Assembly: GCA_028868375.1 (NCBI GenBank)
Contig: JAGWUP010000003.1
Coordinates: 219,048 to 283,047, forward strand
DNA from: Elusimicrobiota bacterium
Lineage (GTDB): Bacteria > Elusimicrobiota > Elusimicrobia > UBA1565 > UBA9628
Reading direction: 5' to 3'
Length of the DNA stretch: 64,000 bases
Shown here: positions 33,364 to 43,216 of the stretch, piece by piece
How the letters are laid out: every line of letters starts with the position of its first letter
Position numbering within the stretch: position 1 is the first letter of the stretch
Position numbers and translations under genes: made by a program
Notes under the pieces: generated by a model
Database searches by the model: none
Seen by the model: the letters and a program-made list of their open reading frames with translations, nothing else
Told to the model about the DNA's origin: nothing

Positions 33364-33897
33364 ATGCGCCCACTATTGATCTCCCTAATCGCCGCCTGCT
33401 GCCTATCTGGCTGCAAGGCGAAAGACGTCTCCGTGACCAGCGCGCCGAAAACTCCGGCGGCCGCGGCCTCCAAGCGCGGGTTGAGCTGGACCCTGCCCGC
33501 GGGCTGGCGCGAGGAGGCGGGCGAGGGCATGCGCTTTGCCACGCTGCTGGCGGGGCCGGTGGGGCAAGCCTACGAGGTGTCCGTCATCCGGCTGGACGGC
33601 GAGGCCGGCGGGGCATTGGCCAACGTCAACCGCTGGCGCGGCCAGCTGGGCCTGCCCCCCATAGACGCCGCGGGCCTCGACAAGACCACGCGCCGCCTTG
33701 AGACGCCGGCGGGCCCGGCGCTCTTCGTCGACCTCTCGGGCCGCGCAGACTCCGGCGCGCCGCAGCGCATGCTCGTCGCGATGCTCCCCCAGGGAGCGTC
33801 CACCTGGTTTTTCAAGATGGTCGCCCCCGGCCCGGCTCTGAAGCGCTACGCCCCGGGCTTCAAGCTCTTGCTGGCAAGCCTGCGTCCCTCGGCATGA
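33364..33897 (+). CDS. Lipoprotein of unknown function upstream of resB
   Basis: A 177-residue protein with a lipoprotein signal peptide and lipobox (LIAACCLSGC, Cys near residue 16). The mature part reads as a single compact domain (GLSWTLPAGWREEAGEGMRFATL and strands ending in KRYAPGFKLLLASLR), similar in pattern to periplasmic domains that bind or stabilise outer-membrane partners. The stop overlaps the resB-like ATG (ATGA), so it is translationally linked to cytochrome c assembly. It may assist haem delivery or apocytochrome handling; inferred from position only. Confidence 0.75.
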   Translation: MRPLLISLIAACCLSGCKAKDVSVTSAPKTPAAAASKRGLSWTLPAGWREEAGEGMRFATLLAGPVGQAYEVSVIRLDGEAGGALANVNRWRGQLGLPPIDAAGLDKTTRRLETPAGPALFVDLSGRADSGAPQRMLVAMLPQGASTWFFKMVAPGPALKRYAPGFKLLLASLRPSA

Positions 33898-34940
33898 AGG
33901 ATTCGCTCCCCCGCCGGCTCTGGAAGCTGATCGGCTCCCTGCCGACGACCCTGGCCTGCCTCTGCGGCCTGGCGCTGGTGGTCACCCTCTGCACCCTGGC
34001 GCAGCCGAGGCTTGGCATCTACAGGGCCGTGCAGGTCTACATCGACAGCCTGTTCATCTATGCTCCCGCGGGGCCGCTTAAAATCCCCATCCTTCCCGGC
34101 GGAGCTTTGATCGGGCTCTTGCTCCTGCTCAATTTGCTGGCCGCCCAAATCCGGCTGGAGCGCTCCTGGCGCAAGGCGGGGCTGTGGATCATCCACCTGG
34201 GCTTGATCCTGCTCTTCGCCGGGGAATTCGCCAGCAGCCTGCTCCGCCGCGAGGCGCAGCTCGTCCTGCGGCCCGGCCAAACCCTCTCGGCCGCGCAGGA
34301 CTCCCAGCACGTCGAGCTGGCCCTGATCGACGAAACGAATCCCTCCAGCGACCGGGTCTACGCGATCTCCGAGGCCCTGCTCCAGCGCCATGGCGAGCTC
34401 TCCCCTCCGGCGCTGCCCGTCCGGCTGCGCGTGCACCAGTTCGACAAGGCCATGCAGGACGACGCCGTCGCCGGCGCCCAAGCGGACGTCGAGGTCTCGG
34501 ACGTCGACCCGCTGTCCGCCTCGGGCGGGCGCTGGCTGCTCTCCCTGGGCCAGCCGGGCGCGCGCTTCTTGGCGGACGGCCGCCGCTACCGTTTGCTCCT
34601 GCGCCCGCGCATGACCCCTCTTCCGCTCTCCGTGACCCTTGAGCGGTTCAAGCGCCAAACCTATCCCGGCACCGACATCCCGCGGAGCTTCTCCTCCCGG
34701 GTGCTCATACGCGAGAACGGCCGCTCGCTCGAGCGGCCGGCCCTCATCTCGATGAACGACCCCCTGCGCGTGGACGGCTTCACCTTCTACCAATCCGGCT
34801 ACGATCAGGGCGGCGTCTCCATCCTGCAAGTGGTCGACAATCCCGCCTGGTCCCTGCCCTACCTGGCCTGCGCCCTCGTCAGCCTGGGCATGCTCCTCCA
34901 TTTCCTGCGCCGGCTCTCCCTGTCGCGGGCGGCGGCATGA
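33894..34940 (+). CDS. resB: Cytochrome c biogenesis protein ResB (CcsB)
   Basis: A 348-residue membrane protein: three N-terminal membrane segments (about 15-35, 62-82, 98-118), a large periplasmic domain (about 125-315) with FYQSGYDQGG, and a last membrane segment. This layout and the SLPTTLACLCGLALVVTLCTLAQ start are those of ResB, the partner of CcsA in system II cytochrome c maturation. Shorter than many ResB proteins (400-550 residues). Overlaps both neighbours by 4 bases. Confidence 0.85.
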   Translation: MKDSLPRRLWKLIGSLPTTLACLCGLALVVTLCTLAQPRLGIYRAVQVYIDSLFIYAPAGPLKIPILPGGALIGLLLLLNLLAAQIRLERSWRKAGLWIIHLGLILLFAGEFASSLLRREAQLVLRPGQTLSAAQDSQHVELALIDETNPSSDRVYAISEALLQRHGELSPPALPVRLRVHQFDKAMQDDAVAGAQADVEVSDVDPLSASGGRWLLSLGQPGARFLADGRRYRLLLRPRMTPLPLSVTLERFKRQTYPGTDIPRSFSSRVLIRENGRSLERPALISMNDPLRVDGFTFYQSGYDQGGVSILQVVDNPAWSLPYLACALVSLGMLLHFLRRLSLSRAAA

Positions 34941-36739
34941 GCCGCCGCGGCTTGCCGGCTTGGCTGCTGCCGGGCGCGGGGCTGCTCTGGGCCCTTTCCC
35001 CTCTCTTTTCGGCAAGACCGGCCGGCCTAAACGCGCGCGGGCTGGGCGAGCTGCCCGTCCTCAACGAGGGACGGCTCAAGCCGCTCGACACCGTGGCGCG
35101 GGCCTCGCTCTTGGAGCTCTCCGGCCGTCAGGAGGTCGAGGGCCCGGAAGGCTCCCTGGACGCCGATCAATGGCTGCTGACGGTGCTCTCGCGCCCGGCC
35201 CAAGCCGATGGCCTGGCGATCTTCACGGTCGACGATCCCGGGCTCTTGTCCATGGCGGGGCTTTCCGAGGGCTCGAAACGCCGCTTCTCTTTTAAGGAGC
35301 TGCGCGGCGCCCTGGGTCCGATCGAGCGACAGGCGCAGGCCGCGGACTCCCTGGACCCCGCGCGGCGCACGCGCTTCCAATCCGCCGCTCTTAACCTCGC
35401 CGCGCGCCTCAACCTCTACGTCCGCCTCAAAAACAGCCTGTGGCCGGAGGACCAGGCCTCCATGGCCTCCGCCCTCTCGCGCTTGGCGCGGCAAGCCCAA
35501 GACCCCAAGAGCGCGGCGGGAGTCGTCGAGCTGCTGCGCCAGCTCGTCTCCTCCCCCGCTGTCTTTCGGCCCGTGATGACAGGCTCCTGCCTGCCCTCCG
35601 GCTTCATCGACGCCGGCTCCGCCGCGATGCGGGCGGCCTCCGGCGCCGGCCCCTCGGAAAGCCTGCTGGCCTGGGCGCGATTGCGCGACGCCGCCGCCGA
35701 CGACGACGCGGCCTCCTTCGACGCCGCGCTCTCCGACTACGAGCGCGGCGCCCGAAAGGCCTGCCCGGACCAGGTCTCCTGGGCGCGGCGCGAGGCGCTG
35801 TTCAACCGCTTCGAGCCCTTCTACCGCGGTCTCGGGCTCTACTTGGTCTCCCTGCTGGCGCTGTTGGCCGGCTGGCTGCTCAAGCGCGAAGACTTGGAGC
35901 GCGCCGCCCTGCGCCTGGCCGTCCTGGCCTTCGCCGTCCACTCCGGCGGCCTGATCTTTCGCACCGTCCTGCAGGGCCGCCCGCCGGTCACCAACCTCTA
36001 CTCCTCCGCCGTCTTCGTCGGCTGGGTCGCCGTCGGGGCGGGATTGCTCCTAGAGCGCCGCTACAAGAGCGGCCTGGCCACGCTGGGCGCCGACGTGATC
36101 GGCTTCTCCACCCTGATCATCGCCCATCACCTGGCCACCCAGGGCGACACCGTCGAGATGATGCGGGCGGTGCTGGACTCCAATTTCTGGCTGTCGACGC
36201 ACGTCGTCACGATCACGATGGGCTACGGGGCGGGGCTGTTGGCGACGGCCCTGGCCGACGTGGCCCTGCTCAAGATGGCCTGGCGGCGCGGCGCGGCGGA
36301 CGCCGCCGCGATCGACATGATCTACGCCCTGCTCTGCGCCTGCCTGGTCTTAAGCTTCGTCGGCACGGTGCTGGGCGGCATCTGGGCGGACCACTCCTGG
36401 GGCCGCTTCTGGGGCTGGGATCCCAAGGAAAACGGCGCCCTGCTCATCGTCCTGTGGAACGCCATCGCCCTGCACGCGCGCTGGGGCGGCTACATACGGC
36501 AGAAGGGCCTCGTCGTCATGGCCATCCTGGGCGGCGTCGTCATCTCCCTGGCCTGGTTCGGCGTCAACATGCTGGGCATCGGCCTGCATTCCTATGGATT
36601 CACCGACAGCGCCTTCCACGGCCTGCTGGCCTTCATCGGCGCCCAGGCGGCCCTCCTCGTCGCGGCATTTGCTAAAATCTGGCGCGATGAGAAACAAGGT
36701 CGTCTCCCTTCGCGAGGCCGTCTCCAGCCTGGTTCATGA
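34937..36739 (+). CDS. ccsA: Cytochrome c assembly protein CcsA (haem exporter/synthetase)
   Basis: A 600-residue protein. The first 280 or so residues form an extracytoplasmic domain after a signal-like segment (GELPVLNEGRLKPLDTVARASLLELSG resembles CcsA/ResC-fusion N-termini). The C-terminal half has about eight membrane segments and the tryptophan-rich WGRFWGWDPKENGAL haem-handling motif, with conserved His on either side (STHVVTITMGYG, LHSYGF). CcsA binds haem and attaches it with ResB to CxxCH sites. It ends beyond the ATG of the next gene, a 53-base overlap, and contains that gene's promoter box. Confidence 0.9.
   Translation: MSRRGLPAWLLPGAGLLWALSPLFSARPAGLNARGLGELPVLNEGRLKPLDTVARASLLELSGRQEVEGPEGSLDADQWLLTVLSRPAQADGLAIFTVDDPGLLSMAGLSEGSKRRFSFKELRGALGPIERQAQAADSLDPARRTRFQSAALNLAARLNLYVRLKNSLWPEDQASMASALSRLARQAQDPKSAAGVVELLRQLVSSPAVFRPVMTGSCLPSGFIDAGSAAMRAASGAGPSESLLAWARLRDAAADDDAASFDAALSDYERGARKACPDQVSWARREALFNRFEPFYRGLGLYLVSLLALLAGWLLKREDLERAALRLAVLAFAVHSGGLIFRTVLQGRPPVTNLYSSAVFVGWVAVGAGLLLERRYKSGLATLGADVIGFSTLIIAHHLATQGDTVEMMRAVLDSNFWLSTHVVTITMGYGAGLLATALADVALLKMAWRRGAADAAAIDMIYALLCACLVLSFVGTVLGGIWADHSWGRFWGWDPKENGALLIVLWNAIALHARWGGYIRQKGLVVMAILGGVVISLAWFGVNMLGIGLHSYGFTDSAFHGLLAFIGAQAALLVAAFAKIWRDEKQGRLPSRGRLQPGS
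36673..36678 (+). promoter_or_regulatory. TAAAAT box before the CoA-transferase genes
   Basis: TAAAAT 8 bases before the ATG at 36687, lying within the 3' end of ccsA. It gives a leaderless layout; no clear -35 box. Confidence 0.4.
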
Positions 36740-37592
36740 CGGCGACGTCGTAGTCATCGAAGGCTTCACGCATCTCATCTGCTTCGCGGCCGGCCACGAG
36801 ATCATCCGACAGAAAAAACGGGAGCTGACCCTCTGCCGCCTGACGCCGGACTTGATCTACGACCAGTTGATCGCCGCCGGCTGCGCCAAGAAGCTGGTCT
36901 TTTCCTGGGCCGGCAATCCCGGGGTGGGCTCGCTGCACGCCTTCCGCCGCGCCGTGGAGGCCAAGCCCCCGCGCTTGGAGCTGGAGGAATACTCCCATTT
37001 CGGCATGGTGGCCCGCCTGTCCGCGGGCGCGGCGAACCTCCCCTTCTGGCCGCTGCGCGATTACTCCGGAAGCGACATCCCGGCCGCCAATCCTCGAATC
37101 AAGTCGGTGGACTGCCCCTTCACCGGCGAGCGCCTGGCCGCCGTGCCGGCCCTGCGCCCCGACGTGACCATCATCCACGCCCAGCGCGCCGACGCCGCCG
37201 GGAACACGCAGATCTGGGGGCTGTTGGGCGTGCAGAAGGAGGCGGCCTTCGCCTCCAAGCATGTCATCGTCGTCGTCGAGGAGTTGGTCGAGCAAGCCGT
37301 GATCCGCGCCGACCCCAACCGGACGCTCATCCCCGGCTTGCAGGTCGACGCAGTCTGCCTGGAGCCCTGGGGCGCCCATCCCTCCTACGCCCAGGGCTAC
37401 TACGACCGCGACAACCGCTTCTACGCCGACTGGGACGCCATCGCCAGGCAGGAGGCGTCCCTGAAACGCTACTTGGACGACTTCGTCTACGGCGTCGAGG
37501 ACCGCGCCGGCTACCTGCGCAAGCAGCCGGGCCTGACCCAGCGCCTGAAGGCCAAGCCCCTGGTCTGCGCCGGGGTCAACTATGGCTACTGA
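36687..37592 (+). CDS. CoA-transferase family I, subunit A (GctA-like)
   Basis: A 301-residue alpha subunit of a family I CoA-transferase. The N-terminal LVHDGDVVVIEGFTHLICFAAGHEIIRQ is typical of glutaconate CoA-transferase-type alpha subunits, followed by the Rossmann-like fold (LTLCRLTPDLIYDQLIAAGC) and VTIIHAQRADAAGNTQIWG. The enzyme would move CoA between acyl donors and acids. Its stop overlaps the beta subunit ATG by 11 bases. Together with nearby acyl-CoA and hydroxyacyl-CoA dehydrogenases this suggests CoA-linked amino-acid or short-chain acid use. Confidence 0.82.
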   Translation: MRNKVVSLREAVSSLVHDGDVVVIEGFTHLICFAAGHEIIRQKKRELTLCRLTPDLIYDQLIAAGCAKKLVFSWAGNPGVGSLHAFRRAVEAKPPRLELEEYSHFGMVARLSAGAANLPFWPLRDYSGSDIPAANPRIKSVDCPFTGERLAAVPALRPDVTIIHAQRADAAGNTQIWGLLGVQKEAAFASKHVIVVVEELVEQAVIRADPNRTLIPGLQVDAVCLEPWGAHPSYAQGYYDRDNRFYADWDAIARQEASLKRYLDDFVYGVEDRAGYLRKQPGLTQRLKAKPLVCAGVNYGY

Positions 37593-38349
37593 GCCTTCGC
37601 CCCGGCCGGCGCCGCGGCCGGCTCAAGCCGAGGCGGGCTACACCCTCAACGAGCTCATGTGCGCCCTGGCCGCGCGCGAGATCAAGGACGAGGACGTCGT
37701 CTTCGTGGGCATCGGGCTGCCCAATCTCGCCTGCAACCTCGCCCGCGCCACCCACGCCCCGAACCTGACCCTCATCTACGAAAGCGGGGCCGTCGGCGCC
37801 CGCCCGGAGCGCGTGCCCCCCTCCATCGGCGACCCGGCCCTGGTCACGGGCAGCCTCATGGTCTGCTCGATGGCCGACGTCTTCCAGAGCTTCCTCCAAA
37901 ACGGCAAGATACAGGTGGGCTTTCTGGGCGGCGCGCAGATCGACATGCGCGGGAACATCAACACGACCGTCGTCGGCCCCTACGCCGCGCCCAAGGTCCG
38001 CCTGCCCGGCTCCGGCGGGGCCTGCGAGATCGCCCTGCACGCCCGGCGCCTGCTCGTCATCGCCAAGCTCGACCGCCGCGCCTTCCCGCAGAAGGTCGAC
38101 TTCGTCACCTCCCCCGGCAAGCGCGTCGGCAAGGTCATCACCAACATGTGCGTCCTGGAGCCCGATCCGGCCTCCGGCGAGCTCTGCCTCTCCCGCCTCT
38201 ATCCCGGCGTGACGCCGGCGCAGGTCCAGGCCAACGTCGGCTGGCCGCTGCGGCGCCTGGAGCCGCTTGGCTCCGTAAAGCCGCCGACCCCGACCGAGCT
38301 CTCCCTGCTGCGCGACTGCCTCGATCCGGAGCGGCGCTACATCAAGTGA
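37582..38349 (+). CDS. CoA-transferase family I, subunit B (GctB-like)
   Basis: A 255-residue beta subunit. IYESGAVG contains the catalytic Glu of family I CoA-transferases; VFVGIGLPNLACNLARATHAP and QVGFLGGAQIDMRGNINTTVVG are conserved blocks. The first 20 residues are Pro/Ala-rich. Forms a heterodimer with the gene before it. The specific acid is not decided by sequence; glutaconate, acetate/acetoacetate or 3-ketoacid are options. Confidence 0.82.
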   Translation: MATEPSPRPAPRPAQAEAGYTLNELMCALAAREIKDEDVVFVGIGLPNLACNLARATHAPNLTLIYESGAVGARPERVPPSIGDPALVTGSLMVCSMADVFQSFLQNGKIQVGFLGGAQIDMRGNINTTVVGPYAAPKVRLPGSGGACEIALHARRLLVIAKLDRRAFPQKVDFVTSPGKRVGKVITNMCVLEPDPASGELCLSRLYPGVTPAQVQANVGWPLRRLEPLGSVKPPTPTELSLLRDCLDPERRYIK

Positions 38350-38360
38350 CGCCGTTTTTA

Positions 38361-38366
38361 TAGAAT
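38361..38366 (+). promoter_or_regulatory. TAGAAT box before the BI-1 gene
   Basis: TAGAAT (within TATAGAAT) 6 bases before the ATG at 38373, again leaderless in layout. Confidence 0.45.
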
Positions 38367-38372
38367 AGCCCC

Positions 38373-39074
38373 ATGACAGCCAACGCCATCGCCCTGCCTC
38401 AATCGGTGCTCGAGGAGCGCCGCTTTATCGCCGAGGTCTATCGCTGGATGACGGCCGGCCTGGCCTTGACCGGCGGCATCGCCTGGTATCTGGCGCAGGA
38501 CCCCGGGGCCGTCGCCGCCCTGGCCGCAAACCCGCTGCTCTTCTGGGGCCTGATCCTGGCCGAGCTGGGAGCCGTCTTCGCCCTGGCCGGCTGGGTGCGC
38601 CGGATGTCGTCGACGACTGCGATGGCGGTCTTTCTGGGCTACGCGGCCCTCAACGGCGTCACGCTGTCCGTGGTCTTTTTGACCTACACCCAGGCCTCCA
38701 TCGCCAACGCCTTCTTCATCACCGGCGGGACCTTCGCCACCATGAGCCTGTGGGGCTACACGACCAAGAGCGACCTGACCGGGGTCGGCAACCTCTGCTT
38801 CATGGGGTTGATCGGCATCGTCATCGCCTCCGTCGTCAACATCTTCCTGCGCAGCCCCAAGATGGACCTCATCACCTCCTACGTCGGCGTGCTCGTCTTC
38901 ACCGGCCTGACCGCCTACGACACCCAGAAGATCAAGGGCCTGCTCGTCCCGCAGGACGAGGGCACCGACGAGGAGACCAAGGAGGCCATCTCCGGCGCCT
39001 TGGCGCTCTACCTCGACTTCATCAACCTGTTCCTGGACATCCTGCGCATCATGGGCAGCCAAAGAGAGGATTAG
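38373..39074 (+). CDS. Bax inhibitor-1 (UPF0005) family membrane protein
   Basis: A 233-residue integral membrane protein with seven hydrophobic segments. The ATMSLWGYTTKSDLTGVGNLCFMGLIGIVIA block and the C-terminal TGLTAYDTQKIKGL followed by ALALYLDFINLFLDILRIMG are diagnostic of the BI-1/YccA family, proposed calcium-leak or protease-modulating proteins. One base separates its stop from the GTG of ettA. Confidence 0.9.
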   Translation: MTANAIALPQSVLEERRFIAEVYRWMTAGLALTGGIAWYLAQDPGAVAALAANPLLFWGLILAELGAVFALAGWVRRMSSTTAMAVFLGYAALNGVTLSVVFLTYTQASIANAFFITGGTFATMSLWGYTTKSDLTGVGNLCFMGLIGIVIASVVNIFLRSPKMDLITSYVGVLVFTGLTAYDTQKIKGLLVPQDEGTDEETKEAISGALALYLDFINLFLDILRIMGSQRED

Positions 39075-39075
39075 C

Positions 39076-40767
<1,692 letters not shown>

Positions 40768-40771
40768 GCGT

Positions 40772-43126
40772 TTAGCGCCGCCGCCGGCTCTTCGCCGCGG
40801 CGGCATGCGCCAGCTTATAGAAGGCTCCGCGCCGCGCCATCAGCTCGTCGTAGCTCCCCGTCTCGACGATACGGCCTTCGTCGAGCACGACGATGCGGTC
40901 GGCCCGCTTGAGCGCCGCGGGATCGTGGCTGACCTGGATGGTCGTGCGCTCTAAGCGCCCCCGCTCGAGCGCCTCCTCCACCCCCCGCTTGGTCACGGGA
41001 TCGAGGGCGGAGGCGGCCTCATCGAGCAGCAGGAGCTTGGGCCGGCGCAACAGCGCCCGGGCCAGCAGCAAGCGCTGCAGCTCCCCGCCGGACAAATGGG
41101 AGACGTCCACGTCCAGCCCCTCGGGGCGGCGCAGCAGGAACTCAGCGTCGGCCTGCCGCAGCGCCTCCTCGATCTGCTCGGCAGTGGAGCGCGGCGCGGC
41201 CAAGAGCAGGTTGTGGCGCGCCGTGCCCGGAAACAAGGCCGGCTTCTGCGAGAGGAAGGATATCTGTTTTAGAAAACCGGCGCGCTCGATCTTCTCCAGT
41301 GGAACGCCGTCGATGAGGACCTCTCCGGAGGCGGGGCGCAGCGTGCCCGCGATCAAGCGCAGCAGGGTGCTCTTGCCCGAGCCGTTGCGGCCCGCCAGGG
41401 CCACGCTTTGGCCGGGCAGGATTTCCAGCGAGACGTCCTTAAGAGCCGGAGGGCCTTCCGGGCTATAGGAAAAACCAACACCCCGCACGCTGATGGCGCC
41501 CTGCATCGGGCCGAGGGGCAAAGCGTCCCAAGGCTCTATGCGCGGCTTGGCGCGGGCCAGCCGCCCGATGATCTCCAAGGCCCCGTCGGCCTCCTGGGCG
41601 CGCATGATGGCCTGCGCGATCCCGTCGACGGCCTCTCTCATGTTGCCGATCAAGCCTTGGGTGGCCCCGATCGTGCCCATCGTCGGCTTGCCGCGCCAGA
41701 ACAGGCTCCAGATCTGCAGCGCGGCGATGGGCAGGCGCGTGAAGAAGTCCGACAGGACGCCGCCCGCCGCCTGGTAGCCGCCGTAGGCGTAGGCGCGCAG
41801 GATGCCGACTTGGGCCAGATCCTCGGCCTGCCGATCGAAGAGAGCCCTGGCGGCCTCCTCCATGCCGTTGAGCTGGATGTCCTCGAAGCGGTGCAGGTAC
41901 TTGTCGGCCGAGGTCACCATGCCGGCGCTGCGCGTGGTGTAGGAGTCGTTGGTGGATTGATAGACGTCCCCGTAGGACAGCGCCACCAAGAGCGACAGCG
42001 GCACCCCGGCGAGGGCCAACAGCGCCATATGCCAGTCCGCGTAGAGAAACAGCCCGGCGCTGATCAGGAACATCGCCGCGTAATAAGGCATGTAGAGCGG
42101 CAGGATGATGTCCTTGGGGCTCAAATAATCGAGGTTGTTGAGCAGGCGGGGCGCCATCTTCTCCGGCGCGGCGCTTCCCCATGCCTCGGCCGGCAGTCTC
42201 AGCAGATGGGCGAAGTAGCTCATGCGAAAATCCCGGATCGCCTCGGTGGCCGTCTTTTGCACCACCACCATCACCAGCCGCTGGCCCCAAATCTTAAGCC
42301 CGCACATCGCCAGCGCCCCGGCGAAATAGGGGGCGATGGCCAGCAGGGAATGGGCGGCATGGCCCGCCATGGCCAGGTCCGCCGCCTTGCCCGCGGCCAC
42401 CCAGATCAGCCCCGAGCAGGCCGCGTTGATAAACAGCAGCCAGCGCAGCCCCCCCAGCTTCCTTTTATAAGGAAGCAAGAAGGGCTTGAAATAGTCCGTG
42501 CCCCGCGCCAAATGTCGGTAGAGGGCCCAGCGGCTCTTGATAAGGCGCGCGCTCCGGCTTGGGGCCAGCCTGGCGCGGGCAAGAAATCCCTCGGAAACGG
42601 CATCCGCGGGCGTTCCTTCCTGCGGCGGCAATCCCTCCTGCGCCCGTTCCTCCGGCGCCCGTCCCTCCAGGGATTCCTGAAGCCGCAGCGACTCCTCGCG
42701 CAATCCCTCGGCCGACATCCCCTCCAGGCCGCGCCGCAGCAAGGAGCGCAGGCCTCTCCCCACGCCCAGCAAGCTCGATGCCAGAGCTCGTGGAGCCCCG
42801 GCGCCGCGCCAGATCGGACGGGCGCTGGCGGAGGGCTCCGCCCGTGCCGGGACGGCGGCCGCGGGCTGCGCTGAAACGGGGTTTTCCCCAAGGAGGTCCG
42901 CCCGCGCCTGCGCCTGCTCCGCCGGCGACACGCTCGGCGCCTCCGGCGGCAAGCTCACGGGCACAACCAGCGGCAGGCCCGGCAAGGCCGACAATTGCAG
43001 CGAGAGCGCGGTCGCCAACCCCTCGGCCGCCGGCAAGATCGGCCGCTCTCCGCCCTCCAGCGGCGCCGCCTGAAGCGGGGCGGCCGCCACCAACAAGGAC
43101 AGGGCCGCCGCCGCGATCCGCTTCAT
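40772..43126 (-). CDS. ABC exporter (fused permease-ATPase) with signal-peptide-like extension
   Basis: A 784-residue protein. Residues 1-20 look like a cleavable signal peptide (MKRIAAAALSLLVAAAPLQA), followed by about 180 residues of Pro/Ala/Glu-rich sequence. The exporter core then begins (about residue 215): six membrane segments and an ATPase domain with LAGRNGSGKSTLLRLIAG, LSGGELQRLLLARALL and LLLDEAASALD. The core is like lipid or peptide half-exporters. An N-terminal secreted-type extension on such a protein is unusual, since it should place the added region in the periplasm. Exported substrate unknown. Confidence 0.83.
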   Translation of the reverse strand: MKRIAAAALSLLVAAAPLQAAPLEGGERPILPAAEGLATALSLQLSALPGLPLVVPVSLPPEAPSVSPAEQAQARADLLGENPVSAQPAAAVPARAEPSASARPIWRGAGAPRALASSLLGVGRGLRSLLRRGLEGMSAEGLREESLRLQESLEGRAPEERAQEGLPPQEGTPADAVSEGFLARARLAPSRSARLIKSRWALYRHLARGTDYFKPFLLPYKRKLGGLRWLLFINAACSGLIWVAAGKAADLAMAGHAAHSLLAIAPYFAGALAMCGLKIWGQRLVMVVVQKTATEAIRDFRMSYFAHLLRLPAEAWGSAAPEKMAPRLLNNLDYLSPKDIILPLYMPYYAAMFLISAGLFLYADWHMALLALAGVPLSLLVALSYGDVYQSTNDSYTTRSAGMVTSADKYLHRFEDIQLNGMEEAARALFDRQAEDLAQVGILRAYAYGGYQAAGGVLSDFFTRLPIAALQIWSLFWRGKPTMGTIGATQGLIGNMREAVDGIAQAIMRAQEADGALEIIGRLARAKPRIEPWDALPLGPMQGAISVRGVGFSYSPEGPPALKDVSLEILPGQSVALAGRNGSGKSTLLRLIAGTLRPASGEVLIDGVPLEKIERAGFLKQISFLSQKPALFPGTARHNLLLAAPRSTAEQIEEALRQADAEFLLRRPEGLDVDVSHLSGGELQRLLLARALLRRPKLLLLDEAASALDPVTKRGVEEALERGRLERTTIQVSHDPAALKRADRIVVLDEGRIVETGSYDELMARRGAFYKLAHAAAAKSRRRR

Positions 43127-43133
43127 CGACGCG

Positions 43134-43139
43134 ATTCTA
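43134..43139 (-). promoter_or_regulatory. TAGAAT box before the ABC exporter gene
   Basis: On the minus strand TAGAAT lies 7 bases upstream of the ATG at 43126. Confidence 0.45.
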
Positions 43140-43172
43140 GCGACTCTCGCAGAGCCCGGGATGGGACCAAGG

Positions 43173-43196
43173 ACCCAAACGGCCCGGGCCAATGGG
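43173..43196 (-). terminator. Hairpin after the acyl-CoA dehydrogenase gene
   Basis: CCGGGCC and GGCCCGG form a 7-base-pair stem with a 4-base loop just 3' of the leftward acyl-CoA dehydrogenase gene. There is no long T-run, so it is at best a weak intrinsic terminator. Confidence 0.4.
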
Positions 43197-43216
43197 CCCG
43201 GTCGCGCGGCGAGCGG

